The notes: a model not told the origin generated them from the sequence alone. Positions 1 through 4,922 are shown, counted from the stretch's first letter. The stretch: DNA of 5,281 nt from an uncultured Collinsella sp. (GCA_900552755.1 USAY01000124.1:1-5281), one strand, 5' to 3'. A program made the numbers and translations.

Positions 1-5
1 GCCCT

Positions 6-716
6 ATGAAAATCCTTGCCATAGCCGATACCGAAGAACGATGCCTTTGGGAGTGCTTTCGCAAGGAACGCTTTGAGGGAGTCGACCTGATTTTGTCCGC
101 CGGCGATCTGGACCCGGACTATCTTGAGTTTTTGGTTACGGTCATCAACAAACCGCTCATCTACGTGCGCGGCAATCACGATGACCGCTACGCACGTCAT
201 GCACCGGGTGGATGTATCTGCGTAGAGGACAGCGTGTACACGTACCGAGGGATTCGCATTGCGGGCCTTGGCGGGTCCATGCGTTATCGCGACGGCGCCA
301 ACATGTACACCGAACGCGAGATGTCCAAGCGCATGCGTAAGCTGTCGCGTAAGGTTAGGATGGTCGGCGGGTGCGACATTCTGCTTACCCATGCACCCGC
401 CGCCGGTATGGGTGATCTGGACGATCTGCCGCATCGAGGATTCGAGTGCTTTAACACGGCGCTTGAGTCCTGGGGGGCCGACTACATGGTGCACGGGCAT
501 GTACATCGAAGCTACGGTAACGATTTTCAGCGCGAGCGGCAGCATGTGTGTGGAACGACGATCATCAACGCCTGCGGCTATACGCAGTTTGAGCTCGACC
601 AGACGCGCTACCCCATCCGTGGCTGGCAGGCAGCCTGGCTCAATTCGCAAACCATGCGCCGCGAGCTCAAACGCCACGATGCCATCGAGTCCTCAACCGC
701 CAGAACCCCTTGGTAA
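6..716 (+). CDS. Calcineurin-like metallophosphoesterase, 236 aa
   Basis: This is probably a cytosolic metal-dependent phosphoesterase; the substrate is unknown. The calcineurin-like motifs appear in order: an N-terminal beta strand ending in D8-T9-E10, GDLD at 33-36 (metal ligand D34), GNHDD at 56-60 (N57, H58), LTHAP at 127-131 (H129), and HGHVH at 163-167. The first motif is D-x-E rather than the usual D-x-H. From memory, related Firmicutes and Actinobacteria proteins also carry an acidic residue there together with the HRGF and SMRYR segments seen here, so this looks like a subfamily trait and not damage. There is no signal peptide or membrane segment. The ATG at 6 fits the usual family start just before the first strand, but the ribosome-binding site lies outside the window. 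The gene is convergent with rplA and shares the terminator at 767-805. Its codon choice looks less biased than that of the ribosomal genes. The fold is certain; the function is open. Confidence 0.9.
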   Translation: MKILAIADTEERCLWECFRKERFEGVDLILSAGDLDPDYLEFLVTVINKPLIYVRGNHDDRYARHAPGGCICVEDSVYTYRGIRIAGLGGSMRYRDGANMYTEREMSKRMRKLSRKVRMVGGCDILLTHAPAAGMGDLDDLPHRGFECFNTALESWGADYMVHGHVHRSYGNDFQRERQHVCGTTIINACGYTQFELDQTRYPIRGWQAAWLNSQTMRRELKRHDAIESSTARTPW

Positions 717-766
717 CCGCCACAAAGGCGACTGTCTACTTCGTGTTGGTTTTAACCCGAGATAGC

Positions 767-805
767 AAGAAACCCGGTCCTGCACAAGGCAGAACCGGGT
801 TTCTT
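767..805. terminator. Bidirectional rho-independent terminator between the phosphoesterase gene and rplA
   Basis: A 12-bp perfect stem (767-778 with 794-805) is followed by a C/A mismatch and four more pairs (780-783 with 789-792), closing a 5-base loop. The outer part of the stem is A-rich on the left and T-rich on the right, so transcripts from either strand end in a U-rich tract (TTTCTTT on +, TTTCTT on -). It lies between two convergent genes, 50 bases after the phosphoesterase stop and 36 bases after the rplA stop. It most likely ends both transcripts. Confidence 0.88.
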
Positions 806-841
806 TAGCAATGCTTGCTTTGCTCAGGCAGTAACTAGCAG

Positions 842-1549
842 TTACTCAGCCAGGAAGTCACGCTGGACAGCGGGATCGACCTTGACGCCAGGGCCCATGG
901 TGGAAGACACGGAGATGGACTTGACGTACTTGCCCTTAGCAGAAGAGGGCTTGACGCGCAGAATCTCGGTGTACAGGGCAGCGTAGTTCTCGACGAGCTG
1001 CTGCTCAGAGAAGGACTTCTTGCCCAGGGGCACGTGGCAGATGCCGTAGCGGTCGGCGCGGTACTCAACGCGGCCAGCCTTGAGCTCGGAGACCATCTTG
1101 GCGACGTCCATGGTCACAGTGCCGAGTTTGGGGTTCGGCATGAGGCCACGGGGACCAAGGATCTTACCGATGCGGCCAACCTTGGCCATCATGTTCGGCG
1201 TAGCGATAGCGGCGTCGAAGTTGATTTCGCCCTTCTGAATCTGGGCGACGAGCTCGTCGGAACCAATGATGTCGGCGCCGGCAGCCTCAGCCTCGCGGGC
1301 CTTCTCGCCCTCGGCGAAGACGGCAACACGAACGGTCTTGCCGGTGCCGTGGGGCAGGGAGATGGAACCACGGATGTTCTGGTCAGCCTTACGAGTATCG
1401 ATGCCCAGACGGAAGTGGGCCTCGACGGTCTCGTCGAACTTGGCGGTGTCGAGCTCCTTGATGAGCTTGGCAGCCTGAAGGGGGGTGTAGAGCGTGGCGC
1501 GGTCGATCTTCTCGGCAGCGGCGTTATAGCTCTTACCATGCTTAGCCAT
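842..1549 (-). CDS. rplA: 50S ribosomal protein uL1 (L1), 235 aa
   Basis: uL1 builds the L1 stalk of the 50S subunit, which moves deacylated tRNA through the E site. In many bacteria it also represses its own operon by binding mRNA. The signature block IATPNMMAKVGRIGKILGP is at 115-133, followed by RGLMPNPKLGTVT (134-146), the conserved core of domain II. Domain I is formed by both termini (about 1-66 and 160-235). The length is typical for bacteria. Two in-frame ATGs exist, at 1555 and 1549. The AGGAGG at 1563-1558 lies only 2 bases from the first but 8 from the second, and starting at 1549 gives the usual MAKHGK N-terminus, so 1549 is chosen. The gene follows rplK after a structured spacer of about 117 bases that contains a probable L1-binding element. 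It is the last gene of the minus-strand cluster. Confidence 0.97.
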   Translation of the reverse strand: MAKHGKSYNAAAEKIDRATLYTPLQAAKLIKELDTAKFDETVEAHFRLGIDTRKADQNIRGSISLPHGTGKTVRVAVFAEGEKAREAEAAGADIIGSDELVAQIQKGEINFDAAIATPNMMAKVGRIGKILGPRGLMPNPKLGTVTMDVAKMVSELKAGRVEYRADRYGICHVPLGKKSFSEQQLVENYAALYTEILRVKPSSAKGKYVKSISVSSTMGPGVKVDPAVQRDFLAE

Positions 1550-1557
1550 GTGCATTA

Positions 1558-1563
1558 CCTCCT
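1558..1563 (-). promoter_or_regulatory. Shine-Dalgarno of rplA
   Basis: The AGGAGG matches the anti-SD perfectly. It is 8 bases from the ATG at 1549 and only 2 bases from the ATG at 1555, which favours the shorter protein. Its first A (1563) would be the last base of the outer helix of the candidate L1-binding element, so the element and the ribosome-binding site touch. Confidence 0.85.
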
Positions 1564-1592
1564 GTGGTTAAACGGGCGTGAGCCCTCCCACA
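1563..1592 (-). promoter_or_regulatory. Candidate uL1-binding mRNA element upstream of rplA
   Basis: On the minus strand, TGTGG (1592-1588) pairs perfectly with CCACA (1567-1563). Inside this, GGGC (1585-1582) pairs with GCCC (1577-1574) around a TCAC loop. The helices are separated by an asymmetric internal loop: GA (1587-1586) on the 5' side and GTTTAA (1573-1568) on the 3' side. Known L1 targets have the same plan. As I recall it, the 23S rRNA site has GGUGG-GA-GGCU opposite AGCC and CCACC, and the Methanococcus L1 mRNA site has a 5' GA opposite GAGAAA. The element ends on the rplA Shine-Dalgarno sequence, so bound uL1 could block initiation. The inner helix is short and no measurement supports binding, so this is a strong structural analogy only. 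Confidence 0.65.
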
Positions 1593-1599
1593 TCGTATC

Positions 1600-1648
1600 G
1601 TGTGCCCTATTGCACACATTTAACGGGCACCCCGGTCGGAGCACCCGT
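1600..1648 (-). other. Two hairpins in the rplK-rplA spacer
   Basis: On the minus strand, starting 18 bases after the rplK stop, an 11-bp hairpin spans 1648-1623 (outer ACGGG/CCCGT, then G-C pairs and G-U wobbles, GACC loop). It is followed by a 6-bp hairpin at 1617-1600 (GTGTGC/GCACAC with a 6-base loop). Neither is followed by a run of T, so they are not convincing terminators. They could protect the rplK 3' end, guide processing, or shape the leader of the downstream L1 element. Confidence 0.5.
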
Positions 1649-1666
1649 CGTTACCATAAGAAATCG

Positions 1667-2095
1667 CTACTCAGCGATGGTGACGCCCATGGAACGGGCG
1701 GTACCGGCGATGATCTTCTTGGCGGCGTCAATGTCGTTGGCATTGAGGTCCGGCATCTTGATCTCGGCGATCTTGGTGAGCTGCTCCTGGGAGAGCTGAC
1801 CAACCTTGTCGGCCTGGGGCTTAGCGGAACCAGACTTGAGGTTCAGCTCCTTCTTGATGAGGTGAGCCGCCGGCGGGGTCTTGGTGATGAAGGAGAAGGA
1901 CTTATCCTCGTAGACAGAAATCTCAACGGGGATGATGTCGCCCTTCTTGTCCTGCGTCTCGGCGTTAAAGGCCTGGCAGAACTGCATGATGTTCACGCCA
2001 GCAGCGCCCAGGGCGGGGCCGACGGGAGGAGCGGGGTTAGCTGCACCAGCAGGAATCTGGAGCTTAATGACGTTGGCAACCTTCTTCTCAGCCAT
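1667..2095 (-). CDS. rplK: 50S ribosomal protein uL11 (L11), 142 aa
   Basis: uL11 binds 23S rRNA in the GTPase-associated centre with L10/L12, and is the site of action of thiopeptide antibiotics and of RelA activation. The N-terminal domain has the proline-rich NPAPPVGPALG at 20-30 and GVNIMQFCQAFN at 33-44. The C-terminal RNA-binding domain (about 72-142) has KTPPAAHLIKK at 72-82 and ends in ARSMGVTI. The prolines of the thiostrepton-contact loop are intact. There are ATGs at 2101 and 2095. The purine stretch GAAAGG (2108-2103) almost touches the first and lies 7 bases from the second. Starting at 2095 gives MAEKKV and 142 residues, the length I recall for E. coli L11, so that start is chosen. 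The gene lies 120 bases after nusG and precedes rplA, as in most bacteria. No convincing promoter is visible in front of it, so it is probably cotranscribed with nusG. Confidence 0.97.
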   Translation of the reverse strand: MAEKKVANVIKLQIPAGAANPAPPVGPALGAAGVNIMQFCQAFNAETQDKKGDIIPVEISVYEDKSFSFITKTPPAAHLIKKELNLKSGSAKPQADKVGQLSQEQLTKIAEIKMPDLNANDIDAAKKIIAGTARSMGVTIAE

Positions 2096-2102
2096 GGTCA
2101 TT

Positions 2103-2108
2103 CCTTTC
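2103..2108 (-). promoter_or_regulatory. Shine-Dalgarno of rplK
   Basis: GAAAGG on the minus strand lies 7 bases before the ATG at 2095, but only 1 base before the upstream in-frame ATG at 2101. It therefore decides for the shorter start. Confidence 0.7.
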
Positions 2109-2215
2109 GAATCACGAGTGTGAAGTACTTGCTATATCGTAAGCACGCACGTGTTAGAAGCACTCCTGAGATGAGCAGTCACAGAAGAAGCACGCTCGCG
2201 CGAACGGACGAAAAC

Positions 2216-2752
2216 TTAAGCGATGACAGCGACCTGGTTAAAGTCGAGCTCGACCGGCGTCTCGCGGCCAAAGATCATTAGCGTGACCTTGAGCTTGCCA
2301 GCCTCGGTGTTAACCTCGGAGACCTTGCCATCAAAGTCGGTAAGCGGGCCATCGGTGACGCGGACGGACGTGCCGACCTGAATATCAACCGAGGTGCGCT
2401 TGGGCGAATCGCCCTTACCGGGACGACGAGTCATCTTATTGTACTCATCGCGGGAAAGCGGTGCGGGCTTACCGTTGCCGCCCAGGAAACCGGTGACGCC
2501 GGGCGTGTTGCGAACACACGTCCAAGCATCGTCATCCATCTCCATGCGGACCAGGACATAACCCGGGAAGATCTTGGAATCCTTGGTCTCACGCTTGCCA
2601 CCCTCTTTGATCTCGGTGACGCGCTCCATAGGAATCTCGATATCAAAGATACGGTCCTGCATGCCCATGGTCTCGATACGATGCTCGAGATCGGACTTTA
2701 CGCGGTTCTCGTATCCGGAGTAAGTGTGAACGACGTACCAACGCTTAGACAT
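2216..2752 (-). CDS. nusG: Transcription termination/antitermination protein NusG, 178 aa
   Basis: NusG binds the RNA polymerase clamp and affects pausing and elongation. Its KOW domain contacts Rho or ribosomal protein S10 (uS10). The NGN domain covers about 1-93 and starts with KRWYVVHTYSGYEN (3-16); it contains IFPGYVLVRMEMDDDAW (61-77) and NTPGVTGFLGG (82-92). A charged linker (about 97-123, KMTRRPGKGDSPKR) leads to the KOW domain (about 124-178) with GPLTDFDGKVSEV at 135-147. Length is normal, and no domain III insertion is present. The start lies 3 bases after the secE stop, and its AGGGG ribosome-binding site lies inside the last codons of secE, 8 bases from the ATG, which suggests translational coupling. 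Confidence 0.97.
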   Translation of the reverse strand: MSKRWYVVHTYSGYENRVKSDLEHRIETMGMQDRIFDIEIPMERVTEIKEGGKRETKDSKIFPGYVLVRMEMDDDAWTCVRNTPGVTGFLGGNGKPAPLSRDEYNKMTRRPGKGDSPKRTSVDIQVGTSVRVTDGPLTDFDGKVSEVNTEAGKLKVTLMIFGRETPVELDFNQVAVIA

Positions 2753-2755
2753 GGT

Positions 2756-3094
2756 TTAGCCCCTCAATCCAGAGAACAGAGCAAGAGCCTCGCCAAAGCC
2801 AGCATCGAGCAGAGCGATGACGACGCCGACGACGACCAGAGAAGCGCAAACGACGACCGAGTAGTTCACGAGCTCCTTCTTATCGGGCCACGTGACACGC
2901 TTCATCTCGGACTTGACCGAAGCGAAATACTTCTTGGTGTGGGCGAAGAAACCAGGCTTCTCGTTCTTCTTGGACTTCGCAGCCTTCTCGTTCTTCTTGG
3001 CAACGGCCTTCTTGGCCTCAACCTTGGAGTTGGCGGCAGCGCTGTTGGCAGGTGCCGGCTGCTGAGCCTTCTTCTTGTTCTTCTTGTTGGCCAT
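2756..3094 (-). CDS. secE: Preprotein translocase subunit SecE, 112 aa
   Basis: SecE is the essential small membrane subunit that braces SecY in the SecYEG channel. The conserved amphipathic helix and hinge are at about 50-76 (KKYFASVKSEMKRVTWPDKK, with the hallmark TWP at 68-70). One transmembrane segment follows at about 78-98, rich in Val, Leu and Ala, with a short tail after it. This is the single-span form of Gram-positive bacteria. The first 46 residues form a Lys/Ala-rich extension (15 Lys, 12 Ala) that makes the protein clearly longer than the minimal form of about 60 residues. The ATG at 3094 has GGAGG (3107-3103) 8 bases upstream. Its partner nusG follows after 3 bases. Confidence 0.96.
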   Translation of the reverse strand: MANKKNKKKAQQPAPANSAAANSKVEAKKAVAKKNEKAAKSKKNEKPGFFAHTKKYFASVKSEMKRVTWPDKKELVNYSVVVCASLVVVGVVIALLDAGFGEALALFSGLRG

Positions 3095-3107
3095 TTGGGT
3101 TACCTCC

Positions 3108-3118
3108 GCGCAATGCGC
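3108..3118 (-). other. Small hairpin abutting the secE ribosome-binding site
   Basis: GCGC (3118-3115) and GCGC (3111-3108) pair around a 3-base loop, and the stem ends directly against the GGAGG of secE. It is short and may be chance, but its position could affect ribosome access. Confidence 0.3.
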
Positions 3119-3130
3119 TTATACATGAGT

Positions 3131-3161
3131 AAACCGTAAGCCCCCAAGTGGGAGCTTACGG
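3131..3161 (-). terminator. Hairpin with short T tract between tRNA-Trp and secE (weak terminator or processing site)
   Basis: On the minus strand, CCGTAAGC (3161-3154) pairs with GCTTACGG (3141-3134). Inside are an A/C mismatch and three more G-C pairs (3152-3150 with 3145-3143) around a 4-base loop. Only TTTA follows (3133-3130), so full termination is doubtful. It begins 9 bases after the tRNA-Trp CCA end. It could be a leaky terminator that lowers secE-nusG output, or a stable 5' end left after tRNA 3' trimming. Confidence 0.5.
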
Positions 3162-3170
3162 AATAATGAC

Positions 3171-3246
3171 TGGCACGCCAGGAAGGACTCGAACCCTCAA
3201 CACTCGGTTTTGGAGACCGATGCTCTACCAATTGAACTACTGGCGT
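3171..3246 (-). tRNA. trpT: tRNA-Trp (anticodon CCA)
   Basis: This is a complete 76-base cloverleaf. The acceptor ACGCCAG (3246-3240) pairs perfectly with CTGGCGT (3181-3175), followed by a G discriminator (3174) and an encoded CCA end (3173-3171). The anticodon stem TCGGT/ACCGA encloses the loop CTCCAAA, with anticodon CCA at 3213-3211. The T loop TTCGAGT is normal. The gene sits inside a protein operon, 13 bases after the rpmG stop and 76 bases before secE, so it must be cut out of the mRNA by RNase P and 3' processing enzymes. rpmG, tRNA-Trp, secE and nusG in this order is a common Gram-positive arrangement. Confidence 0.97.
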
Positions 3247-3254
3247 ATGTGACT

Positions 3255-3272
3255 AGAGACTAGCGAGTCTCT
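3255..3272 (-). other. Hairpin over the rpmG stop codon, just before tRNA-Trp
   Basis: AGAGACT (3272-3266) pairs perfectly with AGTCTCT (3261-3255) around the loop CGCT. The rpmG stop TAG (3262-3260) spans the loop and 3' arm. The hairpin ends 8 bases before the tRNA-Trp 5' end, so RNase P cleavage would leave it at the 3' end of rpmG mRNA, where it could protect against exonucleases. No T run follows, so it is not a terminator. Confidence 0.55.
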
Positions 3273-3409
3273 TTGTGCAGCGTGTGGTGACGGCACCAGG
3301 GGCAATACTTCTTGATCTCCATACGATCAGGCATGGTCGACTTGTTCTTGGTGGTCGTATAGTTGCGGCGCTTGCACTCAGTGCACGCAAGAGTAACTAG
3401 AGTACGCAT
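3260..3409 (-). CDS. rpmG: 50S ribosomal protein bL33 (L33), 49 aa
   Basis: bL33 is a small zinc-ribbon protein of the 50S subunit near the E site. The 49-residue protein starts MRTLVTLACTECKRRNYTTT and has both zinc pairs, C9-x2-C12 and C36-x2-C39, so it is the zinc-binding (C+) form and not the zinc-free paralogue made under zinc limitation. NYTTTKNKSTMPDRMEIKKY (16-35) matches the family core, and the length is normal. The start at 3409 has GAAAGG (3425-3420) 10 bases upstream. It is the first gene after a strong promoter-like sequence at 3455-3484, and tRNA-Trp follows 13 bases after the stop. Confidence 0.96.
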   Translation of the reverse strand: MRTLVTLACTECKRRNYTTTKNKSTMPDRMEIKKYCPWCRHHTLHKETR

Positions 3410-3454
3410 GTATCCTGAACCTTTCATTTCCGCCCCGTACGGGCACGAGTTGTT

Positions 3455-3484
3455 ACTTTATCAGCTCCACGTAAGTGCTGTCAA
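3455..3484 (-). promoter_or_regulatory. Probable sigma-70 promoter for rpmG-trpT-secE-nusG
   Basis: On the minus strand, a perfect -35 TTGACA (3484-3479) is followed after 18 bases by TAAAGT (3460-3455), a 4-of-6 match to TATAAT. Transcription would begin near 3448, giving an untranslated leader of about 39 bases before rpmG. It lies after the tuf terminator and before the first gene of the next unit, where a promoter is expected. The leader contains a small hairpin (GCCC/GGGC, 3444-3432). Confidence 0.7.
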
Positions 3485-3549
3485 TGAAAACCTCGAGTCA
3501 ATTGGTTCTCGGTGGATCCATTCATATTTGGAACACATCAATGAAGCCA

Positions 3550-3597
3550 TCGAGAGCTAATCGACGGTGCATCCAGGACCATTATCGATCCTCTCGA
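3550..3597. repeat. Imperfect inverted repeat upstream of the rpmG promoter
   Basis: TCGAGAG (3550-3556) and CTCTCGA (3591-3597) are perfect 7-bp arms. Inside them ATCGA (3560-3564) pairs with TCGAT (3585-3589), and GGT (3566-3568) with ACC (3578-3580). It lies between the tuf terminator and the rpmG promoter, about 65 bases upstream of the -35. It could be an operator, a remnant structure or chance. The surrounding spacer (3410-3688) shows no gene. Confidence 0.4.
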
Positions 3598-3624
3598 CAC
3601 CAGCAACGGCTCAATATCCATTGC

Positions 3625-3660
3625 AGAAAAGAACCCGGCACCCATATAAGTGCCGGGTTC
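3625..3660 (-). terminator. Rho-independent terminator of tuf
   Basis: An 11-bp perfect stem (3660-3650 with 3641-3631, core CCCGGCAC) with an 8-base loop is followed on the minus strand by TTTTCT. It starts 28 bases after the tuf stop codon. On the plus strand no T run follows, so it acts in one direction. It separates the tRNA-tuf unit from the rpmG unit. Confidence 0.92.
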
Positions 3661-3688
3661 TCTAAGTCAGCTATATCAAAGAGCTAAT

Positions 3689-4879
3689 TTACTCAATGAT
3701 CGTGGAGACGATGCCCGAACCGACGGTGTGGCCACCCTCGCGGATAGCGAAGCGCAGGCCCTCCTCCATGGCGATCGGGTGGATGAGGTCGCCCTCGATG
3801 GTGATGTGGTCACCAGGCATAGCCATCTCGGTGCCCTCGGGGAGCTTGACCGTACCGGTAACGTCGGTGGTACGGAAGTAGAACTGAGGACGATAACCAT
3901 CGAAGAACGGGGTGTGACGGCCGCCCTCCTCCTTGGTCAGAACGTAGATCTCGCCGGTGAACTTGGTGTGCGGGGTAACCGAACCGGGCTTGCAGAGAAC
4001 CTGGCCGCGCTCGATGTCCTCACGCTTGATGCCGCGGAGCAGCAGACCGACGTTGTCGCCAGCCTCGCAGAAGTCCATGGACTTACGGAACATCTCGATA
4101 CCGGTAACGACGGTGTTCTGGGTATCCTTGATGCCGACGATCTCGACGGGCTCGTTGAGCTTGAGCTCACCGCGCTCGACACGGCCAGTAGCAACGGTAC
4201 CACGGCCGGAGATGGTCATAACGTCCTCAACGGCCATCAGGAACGGGAGGTCGTTGTTACGAGCAGGCGTCGGGATGTACTCGTCGACGGCCTTCATGAG
4301 CTCGCGAATGGCGTCCATCCACTTGGCGTCGCCCTCGAGAGCGCCCAGAGCGGAGCCACGGATGACGGGGATGTCGTCGCCGGGGAAATCGTACTCGGAG
4401 AGGAGCTCACGGGTCTCCATCTCGACGAGGTCGATGAGCTCGTCATCGTCGACCATGTCGCACTTGTTCAGGAAGACGACGATGTAGGGAACGCCGACCT
4501 GACGGGCGAGCAGGATGTGCTCGCGGGTCTGAGCCATGGGGCCGTCGGTAGCAGCGATGACCAGGATAGCGCCGTCCATCTGAGCAGCGCCGGAGATCAT
4601 GTTCTTGACGTAGTCAGCGTGGCCCGGGCAGTCAACGTGAGCGTAGTGACGGGCAGCGGTCTCGTACTCAACGTGGGAGACGGAAATCGTAATGCCGCGC
4701 TCGCGCTCCTCGGGAGCCTTGTCGATGTTCTCGAACGCAGTGAAGTCAGCCTTGCAGCCCTCGGTCTCGGAGAGAACCTTGGTGATGGCAGCGGTCAGCG
4801 TGGTCTTGCCGTGGTCGACGTGACCAATGGTGCCGATGTTAACATGCGGCTTAGTGCGCTCAAACTTCTCTTTGGCCAT
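3689..4879 (-). CDS. tuf: Elongation factor Tu (EF-Tu), 396 aa
   Basis: EF-Tu is the GTPase that carries aminoacyl-tRNA to the ribosomal A site. The GTPase motifs are intact: P-loop GHVDHGKT at 19-26, switch I RGITI at 61-65, DCPGH at 83-87 (catalytic H87), NKCD at 138-141 and SAL at 176-178. Domain 2 spans about 210-300 and domain 3 about 302-396, including GGRHTPFFDGYRPQFYFRTT at 319-338. Residues linked to kirromycin binding by alignment with E. coli (Q127, Y163, A378) are the sensitive type. Near the C-terminus GGHTVGSG has His384 where I recall most EF-Tu having Arg. The start at 4879 has AGGAGG (4890-4885) 5 bases upstream. The gene follows three tRNAs and ends in a strong terminator. 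Whether a second tuf exists elsewhere cannot be seen here. Confidence 0.98.
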   Translation of the reverse strand: MAKEKFERTKPHVNIGTIGHVDHGKTTLTAAITKVLSETEGCKADFTAFENIDKAPEERERGITISVSHVEYETAARHYAHVDCPGHADYVKNMISGAAQMDGAILVIAATDGPMAQTREHILLARQVGVPYIVVFLNKCDMVDDDELIDLVEMETRELLSEYDFPGDDIPVIRGSALGALEGDAKWMDAIRELMKAVDEYIPTPARNNDLPFLMAVEDVMTISGRGTVATGRVERGELKLNEPVEIVGIKDTQNTVVTGIEMFRKSMDFCEAGDNVGLLLRGIKREDIERGQVLCKPGSVTPHTKFTGEIYVLTKEEGGRHTPFFDGYRPQFYFRTTDVTGTVKLPEGTEMAMPGDHITIEGDLIHPIAMEEGLRFAIREGGHTVGSGIVSTIIE

Positions 4880-4901
4880 AAAGCCCTCCTCTTAACAGGT
4901 C

Positions 4902-4916
4902 GTCCCCGGACGGGAC
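4902..4916 (-). other. Small hairpin in the tuf leader
   Basis: GTCCC (4916-4912) pairs with GGGAC (4906-4902) around GTCCG, 11 bases before the tuf ribosome-binding site. If transcription starts at the predicted promoter, this hairpin would form the extreme 5' end of the tuf mRNA and could stabilise it. Confidence 0.4.
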
Positions 4917-4922
4917 TTTGCC

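Noticed and set aside
259..765. 168-codon open frame in a second frame inside the phosphoesterase gene
   Set aside because: The overlapping frame has intact metallophosphoesterase motifs; this one has no family resemblance and is a shadow.
1034..2281. 415-codon open frame on the plus strand antisense to rplA and rplK
   Set aside because: Its translation is a low-complexity Leu/Gly/Asp/Val string produced by the GC-rich codons of the opposite strand, and it runs across two clear ribosomal genes and their structured spacer.
2681..3139. 152-codon plus-strand open frame antisense to secE and nusG
   Set aside because: The Leu-rich translation comes from antisense lysine codons of secE; it has no ribosome-binding site or known domain.
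3363..3560. 65-codon plus-strand open frame over rpmG and its promoter
   Set aside because: It is antisense to a complete bL33 gene and its promoter, with no ribosome-binding site or similarity.
3538..3621. 27-residue minus-strand ORF between the tuf terminator and the rpmG promoter
   Set aside because: No Shine-Dalgarno and no promoter are visible; it starts 4 bases after the terminator T tract and overlaps the inverted repeat.
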